Positions 36,521 to 45,455 of a DNA stretch of 64,000 nucleotides are shown in pieces; within the stretch, counting starts at the first letter, position 1, and every line of letters starts with the position of its first letter. Source of the DNA: Proteiniphilum propionicum. Lineage in GTDB: Bacteria > Bacteroidota > Bacteroidia > Bacteroidales > Dysgonomonadaceae. Below the pieces are notes generated by a model, which had not been told where the DNA came from, ran no database searches, and was given only the letters and a program-made list of their open reading frames with translations. Where the stretch lies: the NCBI RefSeq assembly GCF_022267555.1, contig NZ_CP073586.1, positions 3,390,501 through 3,454,500 of the forward strand. The letters are read 5' to 3'. A program made the translations under genes and the position numbers.

Positions 36521-37915
36521 ATGAACAAAATTCAAGTGCTTAAAAAAAGAGAAGGTCTATCAATTCTGCTGGTAGTGGCTGTAACATCATTTATGGGTAC
36601 CTTTCTGGTATCATCGGTGAATATAGCCCTTCCAACCATTGAAAGGGACTTCTCTCTAAACGCCATTGAGCTGAGCTGGATAATTACCTCCTTCATGCTG
36701 GCTACAGCACTTTTTATGCTGCCTGCAGGAGCATGGGGCGACAGAAAAGACAATGGAAAACTATTTAAGCTGGGGGTCCTGATTTTTACGCTGGCGTCAG
36801 TCGTCTGTTACACGGCTCCAAGCGGGAACTGGCTTATTGCCGGGCGTTTTCTGCAGGGGGTGGGCACTGCATTTACCAGCACCACCGGACAGGCTATACT
36901 GGTGGCGTCATTCCCAGTTGAAAAAAGGGGACAGGTCCTCGGTATCTCGGTAGCATCGGTTTACGGAGGGCTTGCATTAGGACCGCTTATCGGGGGAATA
37001 CTCACACTACACACCGGATGGAGATCACTCTTTCTCATCTCGGTAATACTTGGAGTTATTACTATCTTTATCTCGTTCATCTTCCTCAAGAGCGAATCTA
37101 ATAGAGCCGCCACCACTAAAAAGGCAGACAGAAAAGGAACTTTCCTATTTATGACCGGGCTCACCGCGCTCGTTTACGGATCCTCCCAGATTCCCTCCCT
37201 GGCAGGGTGGGGATTAATGGGCGGGGCTGTGATACTTCTTCTCCTTTTCTGGAAATTTGAGAGCAATACAGAATACCCGCTTCTTGATACAAAACTTTTC
37301 TCACATAACCGGCTCTTCACATACTCCAGCCTATCGGCTCTGATAAACTATACATCAACATTCGCTATTGTTTTTTTCCTAAGCCTCTATCTCCAGAAGG
37401 TGCATGGGCTATCGCCGCGTGACGCCGGTGCAATAATAATTTCACAGCCGGTAGTAATGGCAATCTTCTCACCGGTAATGGGAAAATTATCCGATAAATT
37501 TCAACCGCGTTATTTCGCCACCACCGGCATGGCCATATGTTCATCGGGACTGGCAATGCTGGCTTTCATCGGTCCCGACACACCGCTGGGAGTAATTATT
37601 GCCATACTCGTATGGGTGGGACTTGGCTTTGCACTTTTCTCCTCACCCAACATGAGCACAATCATGAGTTCAGTAGACCGGAAACAATATGGGCAGGCAT
37701 CCGGACTAGCTGCTTCTATGAGGGTTTTCGGCCAGATCATAAGTATGAGTATAGTCACACTTATCTTCTCTCTGATGTTTGGAGACCTATCTGTGGAAGC
37801 TGTCCCCGACACAGTTTTCATGTCGGCGATGCGATGGGGGTTTATTATTTTCGCGCTTATAGGAATACCTGGCGTATATTTCTCTTATAATCGCGGTAAC
37901 TTGAAATGGAGGTAA
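36521..37915 (+). CDS. MFS transporter, DHA2 (drug:H+ antiporter, 14-TM) type
   Basis: A 464-residue permease with 14 predicted hydrophobic segments. Motif A is [16 protein letters not shown] between TM2 and TM3. TM1 carries the DHA2-like [14 protein letters not shown] motif. The motif C-like antiporter segment is [17 protein letters not shown] in TM5. It exports drugs or metabolites by proton antiport; the substrate is unknown. The stop codon lies about 100 nt before proS, whose own promoter lies in between. No regulator is adjacent. Confidence 0.88.
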   Translation: MNKIQVLKKREGLSILLVVAVTSFMGTFLVSSVNIALPTIERDFSLNAIELSWIITSFMLATALFMLPAGAWGDRKDNGKLFKLGVLIFTLASVVCYTAPSGNWLIAGRFLQGVGTAFTSTTGQAILVASFPVEKRGQVLGISVASVYGGLALGPLIGGILTLHTGWRSLFLISVILGVITIFISFIFLKSESNRAATTKKADRKGTFLFMTGLTALVYGSSQIPSLAGWGLMGGAVILLLLFWKFESNTEYPLLDTKLFSHNRLFTYSSLSALINYTSTFAIVFFLSLYLQKVHGLSPRDAGAIIISQPVVMAIFSPVMGKLSDKFQPRYFATTGMAICSSGLAMLAFIGPDTPLGVIIAILVWVGLGFALFSSPNMSTIMSSVDRKQYGQASGLAASMRVFGQIISMSIVTLIFSLMFGDLSVEAVPDTVFMSAMRWGFIIFALIGIPGVYFSYNRGNLKWR

Positions 37916-37925
37916 TAACAGATGC

Positions 37926-37957
37926 CACCTTTTCATTTTTACACCTTTTCATTTTTA
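37926..37957 (+). repeat. 16-bp tandem repeat, two copies
   Basis: CACCTTTTCATTTTTA occurs twice in a row, with the start of a third copy, between the MFS gene and the proS promoter. Likely slippage. Confidence 0.75.
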
Positions 37958-37976
37958 CACCTTACTACTTTATTAT

Positions 37977-37984
37977 TATCTTTG
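37977..37984 (+). promoter_or_regulatory. -7 promoter element TATCTTTG
   Basis: Perfect consensus 33 nt before the proS ATG at 38017. It rules out the longer frame from 37906. Confidence 0.62.
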
Positions 37985-38016
37985 CAACCGCAAACAAAAA
38001 ATGGAAATTTAACGAA

Positions 38017-39498
38017 ATGGCTAAAGAATTGAAGGAGCTCACGCCCCAAAGCATAGATTATTCGCAGTGGTATCTCGATTTGGTAATCAAGGCCGAACTG
38101 GCAGAAAACTCAGCCGTAAGAGGCTGTATGGTAATAAAACCTTACGGCTTTGCCATCTGGGAGAAGATTCAGCGCCAGCTGGACGACATGTTTAAGGAGA
38201 CCGGGCATGTGAATGCCTATTTCCCATTGTTTATACCAAAATCATTTCTTAGCCGTGAAGCTGATCATGTGGAAGGTTTCGCAAAAGAGTGCGCCGTTGT
38301 GACCCACTACAGGTTGAAAAACGACCCTGAAGGCAATGGTGTTGTGGTAGATCCTGAAGCGAAACTCGAAGAAGAGCTGGTGGTACGCCCCACCTCTGAA
38401 ACCATCATATGGAGCACATATAAAAACTGGATACAATCCTACCGGGATCTTCCTATTCTCATCAATCAGTGGGCCAACGTGGTTCGCTGGGAGATGCGTA
38501 CACGCCTCTTTCTCCGCACAACGGAATTCCTGTGGCAGGAAGGCCATACGGCACATGCTACAAAAGATGAGGCAATTGAAGAGGCGGAAAGGATGATTAA
38601 TATTTACGCCGAATTTGCAGAGAAGTATATGGCCATGCCAGTAGTAAAAGGCTTTAAGTCGGAATCTGAACGATTCGCAGGCGCAGTTGACACATACACT
38701 ATAGAAGCATTAATGCAGGATGGGAAGGCACTGCAGTCAGGTACCTCCCATTTCCTGGGACAGAACTTTGCCAAAGCTTTCGATGTGCAGTTCACCGATA
38801 AGAACGGGAACCGCGATTACGTTTGGGCAACCTCATGGGGTGTCTCTACCCGGCTGATGGGAGCGCTAATCATGTCGCACTCAGACGACAACGGGCTTGT
38901 ACTCCCCCCAAAGCTTGCACCTTATCAGGTGGTGATTGTGCCTATTTACAAGAATGCAGGACAGTTGGAGCAGATTGACAGGAAAGTTGCTGGTATTGTT
39001 GAACGTTTAAAAGCTCTGGGTATAAGCGTTAAATACGACAATAACGATAACAAAAAACCGGGCTGGAAATTCTCTGAATATGAGCTCAAGGGTGTACCTG
39101 TACGTCTTGCCATTGGTGCACGTGACTTAGAAAACAATACCATTGAGGTTGCACGTCGCGACACTCTAACAAAAGAGACACTGCCATGCGATAATATTGA
39201 GAACCATATTAAAGCGCTTTTAGAAGAGATACAAGATAATATATACAAGAAAGCGCTCGATTTCCGCACTGCACAAACAAGAGAGGTGAACTCTTACGAC
39301 GAGTTCAAAGAGGAGATTGAAAAAGGTGGATTCCTGCTTTGCCACTGGGACGGGACACCCGAAACCGAAGAGCTTATAAAGGATGAGACCAAGGCAACTA
39401 TTCGCTGCATACCGCTTGAGGGTGACAAAACACCCGGTAAATGCATTGTCAGCGGCAAACCTTCGGCACAGAGAGTTATATTCGCACGTGCTTATTAA
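38017..39498 (+). CDS. proS: Prolyl-tRNA synthetase, archaeal/eukaryote-type
   Basis: Class II aminoacyl-tRNA synthetase charging tRNA-Pro. From the ATG at 38017 it is 493 residues and lacks the editing insertion (INS) of the bacterial type, placing it with the short ProRS of archaeal/eukaryotic type found in Bacteroidota. Class II motif 2 is [20 protein letters not shown] and motif 3 lies in [20 protein letters not shown]. The anticodon-binding domain follows ([11 protein letters not shown]), and a C-terminal zinc-like domain ends in ARAY. menA follows after 17 nt and may be co-transcribed. Confidence 0.95.
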   Translation: MAKELKELTPQSIDYSQWYLDLVIKAELAENSAVRGCMVIKPYGFAIWEKIQRQLDDMFKETGHVNAYFPLFIPKSFLSREADHVEGFAKECAVVTHYRLKNDPEGNGVVVDPEAKLEEELVVRPTSETIIWSTYKNWIQSYRDLPILINQWANVVRWEMRTRLFLRTTEFLWQEGHTAHATKDEAIEEAERMINIYAEFAEKYMAMPVVKGFKSESERFAGAVDTYTIEALMQDGKALQSGTSHFLGQNFAKAFDVQFTDKNGNRDYVWATSWGVSTRLMGALIMSHSDDNGLVLPPKLAPYQVVIVPIYKNAGQLEQIDRKVAGIVERLKALGISVKYDNNDNKKPGWKFSEYELKGVPVRLAIGARDLENNTIEVARRDTLTKETLPCDNIENHIKALLEEIQDNIYKKALDFRTAQTREVNSYDEFKEEIEKGGFLLCHWDGTPETEELIKDETKATIRCIPLEGDKTPGKCIVSGKPSAQRVIFARAY

Positions 39499-39515
39499 GT
39501 GTTATCCCTCAATAA

Positions 39516-40421
39516 ATGGCAACAGCAAAAGTTTGGATATCGGCATTCAGGCTGCGTACGCTTTTTCTCGCAATGGCTACAGTTATCCTGGGGAGCGGTC
39601 TGGCATGGCACGAAGGTAATTTCAGTTTACGTACATTTATCATCGCATCGATACTAGCTGTAACTATACAAATCCTGGCGAATCTGGCAAACGATCTTGG
39701 CGATTTTCAGAAAGGCGCCGATGTTACCGGAAAGCGACAGGGGCCAACCAGGGCAATACAGAGCGGGAAAATATCTCCCCTGGAAATGAAAAGAGCAATC
39801 TTCATATTTTCTGTCATATCTGTTGTTACCGGACTTTCCCTTGTGATAAGTGTGCTCGACTATATCGACCGGCAGGCTGCACTTATACTTATTGGCCTGG
39901 GTGGAGCCAGCATTCTGGCAGCTCTTTTTTACACGATGGGTAAATTTGCTTATGGTTACAGAGGCTGGGGCGATCTTTTCGCCTTCATCTTCTTCGGCCC
40001 CGTACCTGTTGCAGGTACCTTTTTCCTTCATACCCACTCATTTAGTATTCTGCCGTTACTACCTGCAACAGGCATGGGACTTATAAGCACTATGATTCTG
40101 AATATAAACAATATGAGGGATATAGAAAACGATAAATTTTCCGGAAAAATCACCTTGGCCGTGAAATTGGGACTTAACGGTGCTAAAGCCTATCATTCCG
40201 GTTTAACTCTCTTCACACTTTTCTGCTTTCTCGGCTATAACCTTATGTATGAAATATTACCCTGGTATCGTTACTTATATCTGTTTGTTTTCATTCTCCT
40301 GTTTAAAATACTAAAAGATATACTTCGAAAAAACGGCCAAACACTCGACCCCTACCTCAAGTACACATCGCTGTCGGGTTTTTTGCTCGCGATAATGTTC
40401 TCATTGTGCATAAATATCTGA
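39516..40421 (+). CDS. menA: 1,4-dihydroxy-2-naphthoate polyprenyltransferase
   Basis: UbiA-superfamily membrane enzyme attaching the polyprenyl chain in menaquinone synthesis. It has 301 residues and about eight membrane helices. The first Asp-rich motif is NLANDLGDFQKGAD and the second is NNMRDIENDKFSGKITLAVKLG. The presence of this gene implies menaquinone-based respiration. It is 17 nt behind proS and is followed by an intrinsic terminator. Confidence 0.94.
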   Translation: MATAKVWISAFRLRTLFLAMATVILGSGLAWHEGNFSLRTFIIASILAVTIQILANLANDLGDFQKGADVTGKRQGPTRAIQSGKISPLEMKRAIFIFSVISVVTGLSLVISVLDYIDRQAALILIGLGGASILAALFYTMGKFAYGYRGWGDLFAFIFFGPVPVAGTFFLHTHSFSILPLLPATGMGLISTMILNINNMRDIENDKFSGKITLAVKLGLNGAKAYHSGLTLFTLFCFLGYNLMYEILPWYRYLYLFVFILLFKILKDILRKNGQTLDPYLKYTSLSGFLLAIMFSLCINI

Positions 40422-40478
40422 TCTGTTAATAAAAAAAATCAACATCATATAAGGATTTGATTCTTCCGTTTTTTCAGC

Positions 40479-40501
40479 AGCCTTATTAATAAGGCTTTTT
40501 C
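40479..40501 (+). terminator. Intrinsic terminator after menA
   Basis: The palindrome AGCCTTATTAATAAGGCT (40479-40496) is followed by TTTTT. Confidence 0.8.
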
Positions 40502-40534
40502 TATTCATAATAAATTATTGCTCCAAGTTGATTA

Positions 40535-40948
40535 ATGGACAGACAGTTGCCATTAGAAAGTGCAATTTCCGGAGATTTCAATTTGTCGCTAGGATTGAAT
40601 ATTGACAATCACACGGACAAGGGGAATCGACAAAGTGCAAACAATAACGCAGCACCAAAAATAAATCTTACTTTAGAAAGATTGATAAACCAGGGCATAT
40701 CACTTGTATATGCCCTGAATAATCTGATTCGCTTTTCAAGGGAGTATCCCAATAAGTGTGTAAATAGCAATAGAAGGGTTTTGACAGGCTCTTTCGCTTG
40801 GGCACAAGGCGGGCTAGAAGCTGCTGTCCCGATCCTGGGGAACGTTAATGCGGGGCAAGCCTATTCTCCTGCCGGTGTCACTAAATTAAAAGCACGCCTT
40901 GCAATAAGAATGATCGATCTATCCCTAACAACCGCGATAGTTCGTTGA
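40535..40948 (+). other. Unexplained open frame with internal hairpin
   Basis: A 137-codon open frame without recognised homology (MDRQLPLES...). A perfect 9-bp hairpin (CAGGGCATA 40691-40699 with TATGCCCTG 40709-40717) lies inside, and its 3' end overlaps the opposite-strand ATPase remnant. The overlap and lack of a promoter argue against a real gene. It may instead be part of an inserted, structured element that broke the ATPase gene. I do not assign a function. Confidence 0.3.
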
Positions 40949-41166
40949 AAGATACTTCGTGCCCTACTTGCAAAGCAAGAGCCTGAAGAAGTTTCTCGAT
41001 CACTTCTGGTTTTCTAATATCCTGAAAATCAAATATATCTTTAAATAGATAACTTGATACGATGTTAGTTAGTATTTCTCTTTCGTTTCCAAGGTTATTG
41101 ACTACATCTGGATAGGAACCAAAAACAATTCGATTTTATAATATTCTCAAGTTCTCGTTTTATCAT
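40917..41166 (-). pseudogene. AAA ATPase with DUF4143 domain, internally deleted remnant
   Basis: Read on the minus strand, the start MIKRELENIIKSN matches the N-terminus of the AAA+ ATPase/DUF4143 family. After a one-base frame change the sequence continues with RIVFGSYPDVVNNLGNERE, SYLFKDIFDFQDIRKPE and LLQALALQVGHEVSFNELS, which is the middle of the DUF4143 domain. The roughly 200 residues carrying Walker A and B are missing. Similarity also stops after LLGID near 40917, where the unexplained element to the left begins. The gene is therefore deleted inside and truncated at its 3' end. Confidence 0.75.
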
Positions 41167-41332
41167 TTTAACTCTGTATGCACTCAAAAGTATAATTATT
41201 TGTGGATGTAACCAACAAATATTATGTTTTCAGCAGAATTAGGGTAAATAATGGAACTTTTAGTCTGTATTCAGTTTTCTATCTTGTAATCCAAATAGAA
41301 AGAGAATAATTATATTTTTTAATTCATGCTAT

Positions 41333-41340
41333 TATCTTTG
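41333..41340 (+). promoter_or_regulatory. -7 promoter element ahead of the intron remnant
   Basis: TATCTTTG, a perfect consensus match. Transcription would begin within a few bases of the first intron helix. Confidence 0.5.
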
Positions 41341-41344
41341 CATC

Positions 41345-41830
41345 CAATGAGTTGAGAGGGAAGCGAGCTCTGCCGAGGAGCAACTCGCCAGCAATAAACT
41401 CCCTGCTTTACACCGTAACACTTTCAGGGCCGGGACTTTTGTTAATGCCCTTCGTGCATAGTACTTAACTTGGTGGTGGAAATCCACTATGGGGGTTTGT
41501 AATCGCCCACCATTAGCTGAAGACAATAGTGTCTATCGCGAGATGGAATCTGAAGGAAATCGTAGACAAAGTTCCACCCCGAGGAACACGAATCATATCA
41601 GGCATAACCGTCGGGATGAGGCTAAATAACAAGTCAAAGTCCAAAGATTACACGGACTGCGGGATGTAAATATTGCGGGGACATGGAATGAAAGTGAAGT
41701 ATCTTGCCATGGGAGGTCTCACGGACGTACAGAAGCAGTGTAAGAAGTACGGACAACAGTTGTCATGAGAAGTCAGCAGACGCCATAGTAGTATTGAAAC
41801 GATCCATTATAGAAAAATGGAAGTCTCACA
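41345..41830 (+). ncRNA. Group II intron remnant, 5' ribozyme part
   Basis: The sequence reads like the structured 5' half of a bacterial group II intron. A GAGTTG...CAACTC opening helix is followed by many short complementary segments and by TCTGAAGGAAATCGTAGAC, GGGAGGTCTCACGG and GTCAGCAGACGCCATAGTAG, the last being typical just upstream of the intron-encoded protein. No reverse-transcriptase/maturase frame follows and no domain V hairpin is seen before the next gene at 41985. The element is thus truncated and cannot splice itself. Recognition is from remembered motif similarity, not a covariance search. Confidence 0.7.
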
Positions 41831-41956
41831 CTGCGAGATTATTCACATGCCCGATATACAAAAAATAGGGTTTCCGAAGAAGTATGTTAAGCGTCTTTTT
41901 CGGTAAAAAATAAACTCTCAACACAAATATATGTAGGAGTAATCAAAGCAAAACTG

Positions 41957-41964
41957 TATCTTTG
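41957..41964 (+). promoter_or_regulatory. -7 promoter element TATCTTTG
   Basis: Perfect consensus 21 nt before the DUF368 ATG. Confidence 0.6.
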
Positions 41965-41984
41965 CCTTCTCATAAAAAAACATC

Positions 41985-42899
41985 ATGATCGAACAAAACA
42001 GAGAAGAGGCCACAGAACAAAAAACCATCAGTCCGGTAGTAGACTGGTTCGTCCGTTTGATAAAAGGCACTCTTGTTGGCATAGGATTTATTCTTCCAGG
42101 ATTATCAGGAGGCGTACTGGCAGTCATCTTCGGCATCTATAACCCTCTGATTAGGTTTCTCGCCAATCTGCGGCATAAGTTCCTGAAAAACATTTTCTAC
42201 TTTCTCCCTGTCGCCATCGGTGCTGCTATTGGCATTGTCCTTTTTGCAGTTGTGGTGGAAAAAGCATTCGGAAGGTATGCAGCTCAGTTTGTATGCCTCT
42301 TTGTGGGTTTTGTGGCAGGCACCTTTCCCTCTCTCTATAAAACGGCTGGGAAAGAGGGCAGGAAATCCTCTGACTTGTGGATACTTATCGCCGCTACACT
42401 GGTTATTTTTACGCTAATGCTCTTTGGAGGACAACAGCTGACAGAGATAAAACCCAACTTCATGGTTTGGCTGGGATCAGGATTGCTTATGGGACTCGGG
42501 TTGATAGTCCCGGGGATGAGCCCTTCCAATTTTCTTATCTACTTTGGACTTTACGATAAAATGGCCATAGGAATAAAAGATTTCGATTTTGGTGTTATTA
42601 TCCCACTTATTATTGGATTTATCATTTGTGTTCTGCTTTTCGCTAAAGCAGCCTCATGGCTTTTCCGAAAATACTATTCAGGTATGTACCACTTTATCCT
42701 TGGAATGGTAATTGGTTCCTCACTAGCTATCTTTCCCACAGTAGTCTTTCCGGCCTTTGCTTCCGAACAGCTTGCTATTGCAGGGTTAAATTTCGGTGGC
42801 GCCTTTCTTTTTTGTGTATTACTTTTTATCACAGGCACATATGCATCTTACCTTTTCAGCAAGGTAGAAGAAAAATATCCCAGGGAAGAGATATTCTAG
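41985..42899 (+). CDS. DUF368 membrane protein (PopT-like polyprenyl-phosphate transporter)
   Basis: A 304-residue polytopic membrane protein of the DUF368 family. Two internal repeats each carry the family signature: GFILPGLSGGVLAVIFGIY near residue 30 and GLIVPGMSPSNFLIYFGLYD near 170. DUF368 proteins have been shown in other bacteria to recycle undecaprenyl phosphate across the membrane, so a role in cell-wall and glycan carrier recycling is likely by homology. About eight membrane segments are visible. It is a single gene with its own promoter, convergent with a PH-domain-like gene. Confidence 0.88.
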   Translation: MIEQNREEATEQKTISPVVDWFVRLIKGTLVGIGFILPGLSGGVLAVIFGIYNPLIRFLANLRHKFLKNIFYFLPVAIGAAIGIVLFAVVVEKAFGRYAAQFVCLFVGFVAGTFPSLYKTAGKEGRKSSDLWILIAATLVIFTLMLFGGQQLTEIKPNFMVWLGSGLLMGLGLIVPGMSPSNFLIYFGLYDKMAIGIKDFDFGVIIPLIIGFIICVLLFAKAASWLFRKYYSGMYHFILGMVIGSSLAIFPTVVFPAFASEQLAIAGLNFGGAFLFCVLLFITGTYASYLFSKVEEKYPREEIF

Positions 42900-42934
42900 A
42901 TACACCAGGGAATATATATATCTTGGGGAAATAT

Positions 42935-43351
42935 TTATAACTCGCTCTCTTCAAGTATTCTTATTCTAGGATTTCGTTCTTTCAGTTCGGCTATCAGAGA
43001 GTCAATATCCGATTCATTCACTCTCAACACCTCAAAACCACGAACCTTGTCGATACGTAGAAGGTTTTTTTTCAACTTTTTCATGCCTACTATATCTCCA
43101 ATGGCTATACGTCTTTTTTTTGAGAACAGTTTCAATAAAAAACGAATCTCTAGAAAATTCTGGTGTGTGATGGCATACTCTTTTATTGTAACCGACAATA
43201 TAAAAACGATTGAAAACGCGAAGTAAAGGGAAACGAGCCAAATACTTTCTCTATGTGTAAACTTGTATATCAGAATACCCAGCAGTATCAGCGTCATAAT
43301 TCCCCAAAAGATATTCCCAAGCCCGTTATCTGCTTTGTATTTTTTCTCCAC
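42935..43351 (-). CDS. Membrane protein with PH-like (bPH) domain
   Basis: A 138-residue protein with two N-terminal membrane helices (about 12-28 and 35-55). A soluble domain follows (YAITHQNFLEIRFLLKLFSKKRRIAIGDIVGMKKLKK ... RIDKVRGFEVLRVNESDIDSLIAELKERNP) whose layout matches bacterial PH-domain (DUF304/bPH) proteins. Function unknown. A minus-strand TATCTTTG (43373-43380) lies about 25 nt upstream. Confidence 0.65.
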   Translation of the reverse strand: MEKKYKADNGLGNIFWGIMTLILLGILIYKFTHRESIWLVSLYFAFSIVFILSVTIKEYAITHQNFLEIRFLLKLFSKKRRIAIGDIVGMKKLKKNLLRIDKVRGFEVLRVNESDIDSLIAELKERNPRIRILEESEL

Positions 43352-43717
43352 AACTTTTCTGTTTATTGCTTACAAAGATAATATCAACTAAACGATTTTC
43401 CTTGAACCTCTGCACAAAATTTCAACCGGTGTTAATTTATGAGACAACATTTGCCAGTTAACTACTGTTTTTCATGAAGGTTATTGTTAATAAATGCAAA
43501 TATGATTGATAATAGACAAATAAGTTGTTTTTGTCGACGAACTGGTACTTTATATATATCAACATTCTCAAAAACTCTATATAATACTGTAAACAGGCTG
43601 ATTAAAGATATAGAATGAAAGTTAAACAGCTACTGCCATATTAAACATTTCCTTACCTTTAAACGTCATAACAGCAGATATTTTATTTTTATTATTCACT
43701 TTTAAAATTTTTAGTAT
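43352..43717. other. Intergenic region between divergent genes
   Basis: Apart from the minus-strand promoter near 43373 nothing specific is seen. Confidence 0.4.
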
Positions 43718-44188
43718 ATGAGAAAAATTGCAATGATGGCTTTGGCTGCAATATTTATTATGAGTCTCCAGGCAATGGCTCAGAACAATCCTCGCAATAC
43801 AAGACAGGATAACCGTCGTAGCCAAACCGAGATGAGGTGGACAGCCAAGGAGCGTGCCGAAAATATGGCAAAACAGCTTAATCTGACAAATGATGAAACA
43901 GCAAAGGTGCAGGCGCTGTTTGAAAAACAAGATGCAGAACGTGCAGAACAGATAGTCAAACACAGGGCTGAAAGACAAAATGTTATGCAGGATAGAGAGC
44001 AGCGTCGCACTGAGATGCAAGCACTTCGTGAAAAAGCAGTTGCCGAAAACGATGCTGAACTAGAAAAGATTATCGGGAAAGAAAAATTTGAGCAATGGAA
44101 AGAGTATCGTTCTGAACAGCAAAAAAAATTTCGAGATGCAAACCGTCAGGGAAGACGTAACATTAATGCGCCCGGAGCAGGTAAATAA
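43718..44188 (+). CDS. DUF4890/Spy-like periplasmic protein
   Basis: A 156-residue secreted helical protein. The signal peptide is MRKIAMMALAAIFIMSLQAMAQ. The mature part is highly charged and coiled-coil-like (ERAENMAKQLNLTNDETAKVQALFEKQDAERAEQ), resembling DUF4890 and the CpxP/Spy (LTXXQ-like) periplasmic stress proteins, with LTNDETAKVQALF as the LTxxQ-like element. A chaperone-like or metal-stress role is plausible but unproven. It ends in a basic, disordered tail and is followed by a strong terminator. Confidence 0.8.
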   Translation: MRKIAMMALAAIFIMSLQAMAQNNPRNTRQDNRRSQTEMRWTAKERAENMAKQLNLTNDETAKVQALFEKQDAERAEQIVKHRAERQNVMQDREQRRTEMQALREKAVAENDAELEKIIGKEKFEQWKEYRSEQQKKFRDANRQGRRNINAPGAGK

Positions 44189-44214
44189 GTAAACGTTATT
44201 ATTTTTAAAAGCAA

Positions 44215-44247
44215 GAGAGGCTGACACCCGGGTGTCAGTCTCTTTTT
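44215..44247 (+). terminator. Intrinsic terminator
   Basis: CTGACACCC and GGGTGTCAG form a tight hairpin, extended by GAGA/TCTC and followed by TTTTT, 27 nt after the DUF4890 gene. Confidence 0.88.
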
Positions 44248-44597
44248 ATCTACTCAAACAATTGATATATAAACCATTACTCAAAAGCTTTTCGTCTTTT
44301 CCAACTATACTTGTTCTTGCACGCTTGAAAAAATCCCCGACTCATTACCCAACGACTCTCCTCTTCTTCAAGTGTATGTAAGTAACATTTTTATTGCACT
44401 TTAGCCGGTTTTACGATAAAAGCAAAATCTCTTGATTAACAATGTTTCGTGACCCGACAAATAAAAATATTATCGATTTATCTTAAGATTAATGCTTCGT
44501 TAAAACTTCATTTATAATACTGACAGTCAACAATTTATGTCAGATCCTCAAAAAAGCGCCATAATCTATTGATATTCAGTGAATTATAAGAACTATT
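44248..44597. other. Intergenic region, nothing recognised
   Basis: Between convergent genes. AATGTTTCGTGACCC here (44441-44455) resembles AATGTTTTGTGACCC at 22345, a possible dispersed repeat. Confidence 0.35.
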
Positions 44598-45443
44598 TTA
44601 AAAAATTACCGAAGTATTGTTAAGATAATACTTATCGAAAATCTGATTATATTCTTTCGTTGTCTTAAATCGGTCAAGCCAGCTATTCAGGCTGTCAAGC
44701 AATACCGGCGAATCTCTGCGTACTGCCCACGACTCCAGTTGTGTAAAACTTATATCAGTATCAATATCTATCTCGGGAAGAGCTTTGGCAAGTAGAGTGG
44801 CCACCTTTTCGTCACATACTGTAAAATCTATATCTCCTGATGCCACCATCATTACAAGCTGTTCAACCTCGTAGGTCTGATCCTCTTTAATAATAATAGT
44901 GTCACCTATTTCATGTGCAAGATTATTCAACCTGAGAATAACAGGCGAATCTTTTGCTACATAAACAATTTTTTTTGCAAGATTCAGGTGCTGCCGGATT
45001 GGCTCTATATTATTGTTAAACGCGGCCTTACGCTGTACCAGTACCTGTTTATTGAGGGTTATGGGATCTGTAAAGGCAAATGTATCTCTCAAATGCACGT
45101 TTACTGGAATATTCCTTGCTACCAAGTCGTACCGCAATGACAATAATCCCTCCAGATTCTCATCAAGGCTGTTCTCGAGAAAAAGATTAACTTTTATCCC
45201 CCACTCCTTCTCAAGCGCCTTCATCAGCTCCAACTGAAAACCTTCAGCAGAATCGCTTGAAACATAATATCCAATGGTGTTATAGTCGGTAACCACATTA
45301 ATCATGCCAGATGATATAATCTCCGGATAATCTCGAAATCCTAAAGGCACTTTAGAAGGGCGACTTATCAAGATCAGTAATATCACCAAAATGCAAAGTA
45401 CAGAAAATAAAAGTAAAAAGAAGAAGCGTTTTTTTAATTCCAA
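44598..45443 (-). CDS. Solute-binding protein, family 3 (MltF N-domain-like)
   Basis: A 281-residue envelope protein with one N-terminal membrane anchor (FFFLLLFSVLCILVILLILI) and a periplasmic SBP_bac_3 domain: INVVTDYNTIGYYVSSDSAEGFQLELMKALEKEWG, then YDLVARNIPV, FTDPITLNKQVLV and MMVASGDIDFTVCDEKVA. No ABC transporter genes are nearby, and the protein lacks a lytic-transglycosylase C-terminal domain. It is closer to the regulatory half of MltF than to a transport receptor. It follows the porin gene by 12 nt, so the two form an operon. Confidence 0.83.
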   Translation of the reverse strand: MELKKRFFFLLLFSVLCILVILLILISRPSKVPLGFRDYPEIISSGMINVVTDYNTIGYYVSSDSAEGFQLELMKALEKEWGIKVNLFLENSLDENLEGLLSLRYDLVARNIPVNVHLRDTFAFTDPITLNKQVLVQRKAAFNNNIEPIRQHLNLAKKIVYVAKDSPVILRLNNLAHEIGDTIIIKEDQTYEVEQLVMMVASGDIDFTVCDEKVATLLAKALPEIDIDTDISFTQLESWAVRRDSPVLLDSLNSWLDRFKTTKEYNQIFDKYYLNNTSVIF

Positions 45444-45455
45444 GATTGAAAAATG

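Noticed and set aside
37906-38016. N-terminal extension of ProRS
   Set aside because: It overlaps the MFS stop codon, contains a tandem repeat and the promoter; the family begins at the ATG at 38017.
41345-41984. Complete group II intron with maturase
   Set aside because: No reverse-transcriptase frame and no domain V before the next gene; only a 5' fragment is supported.
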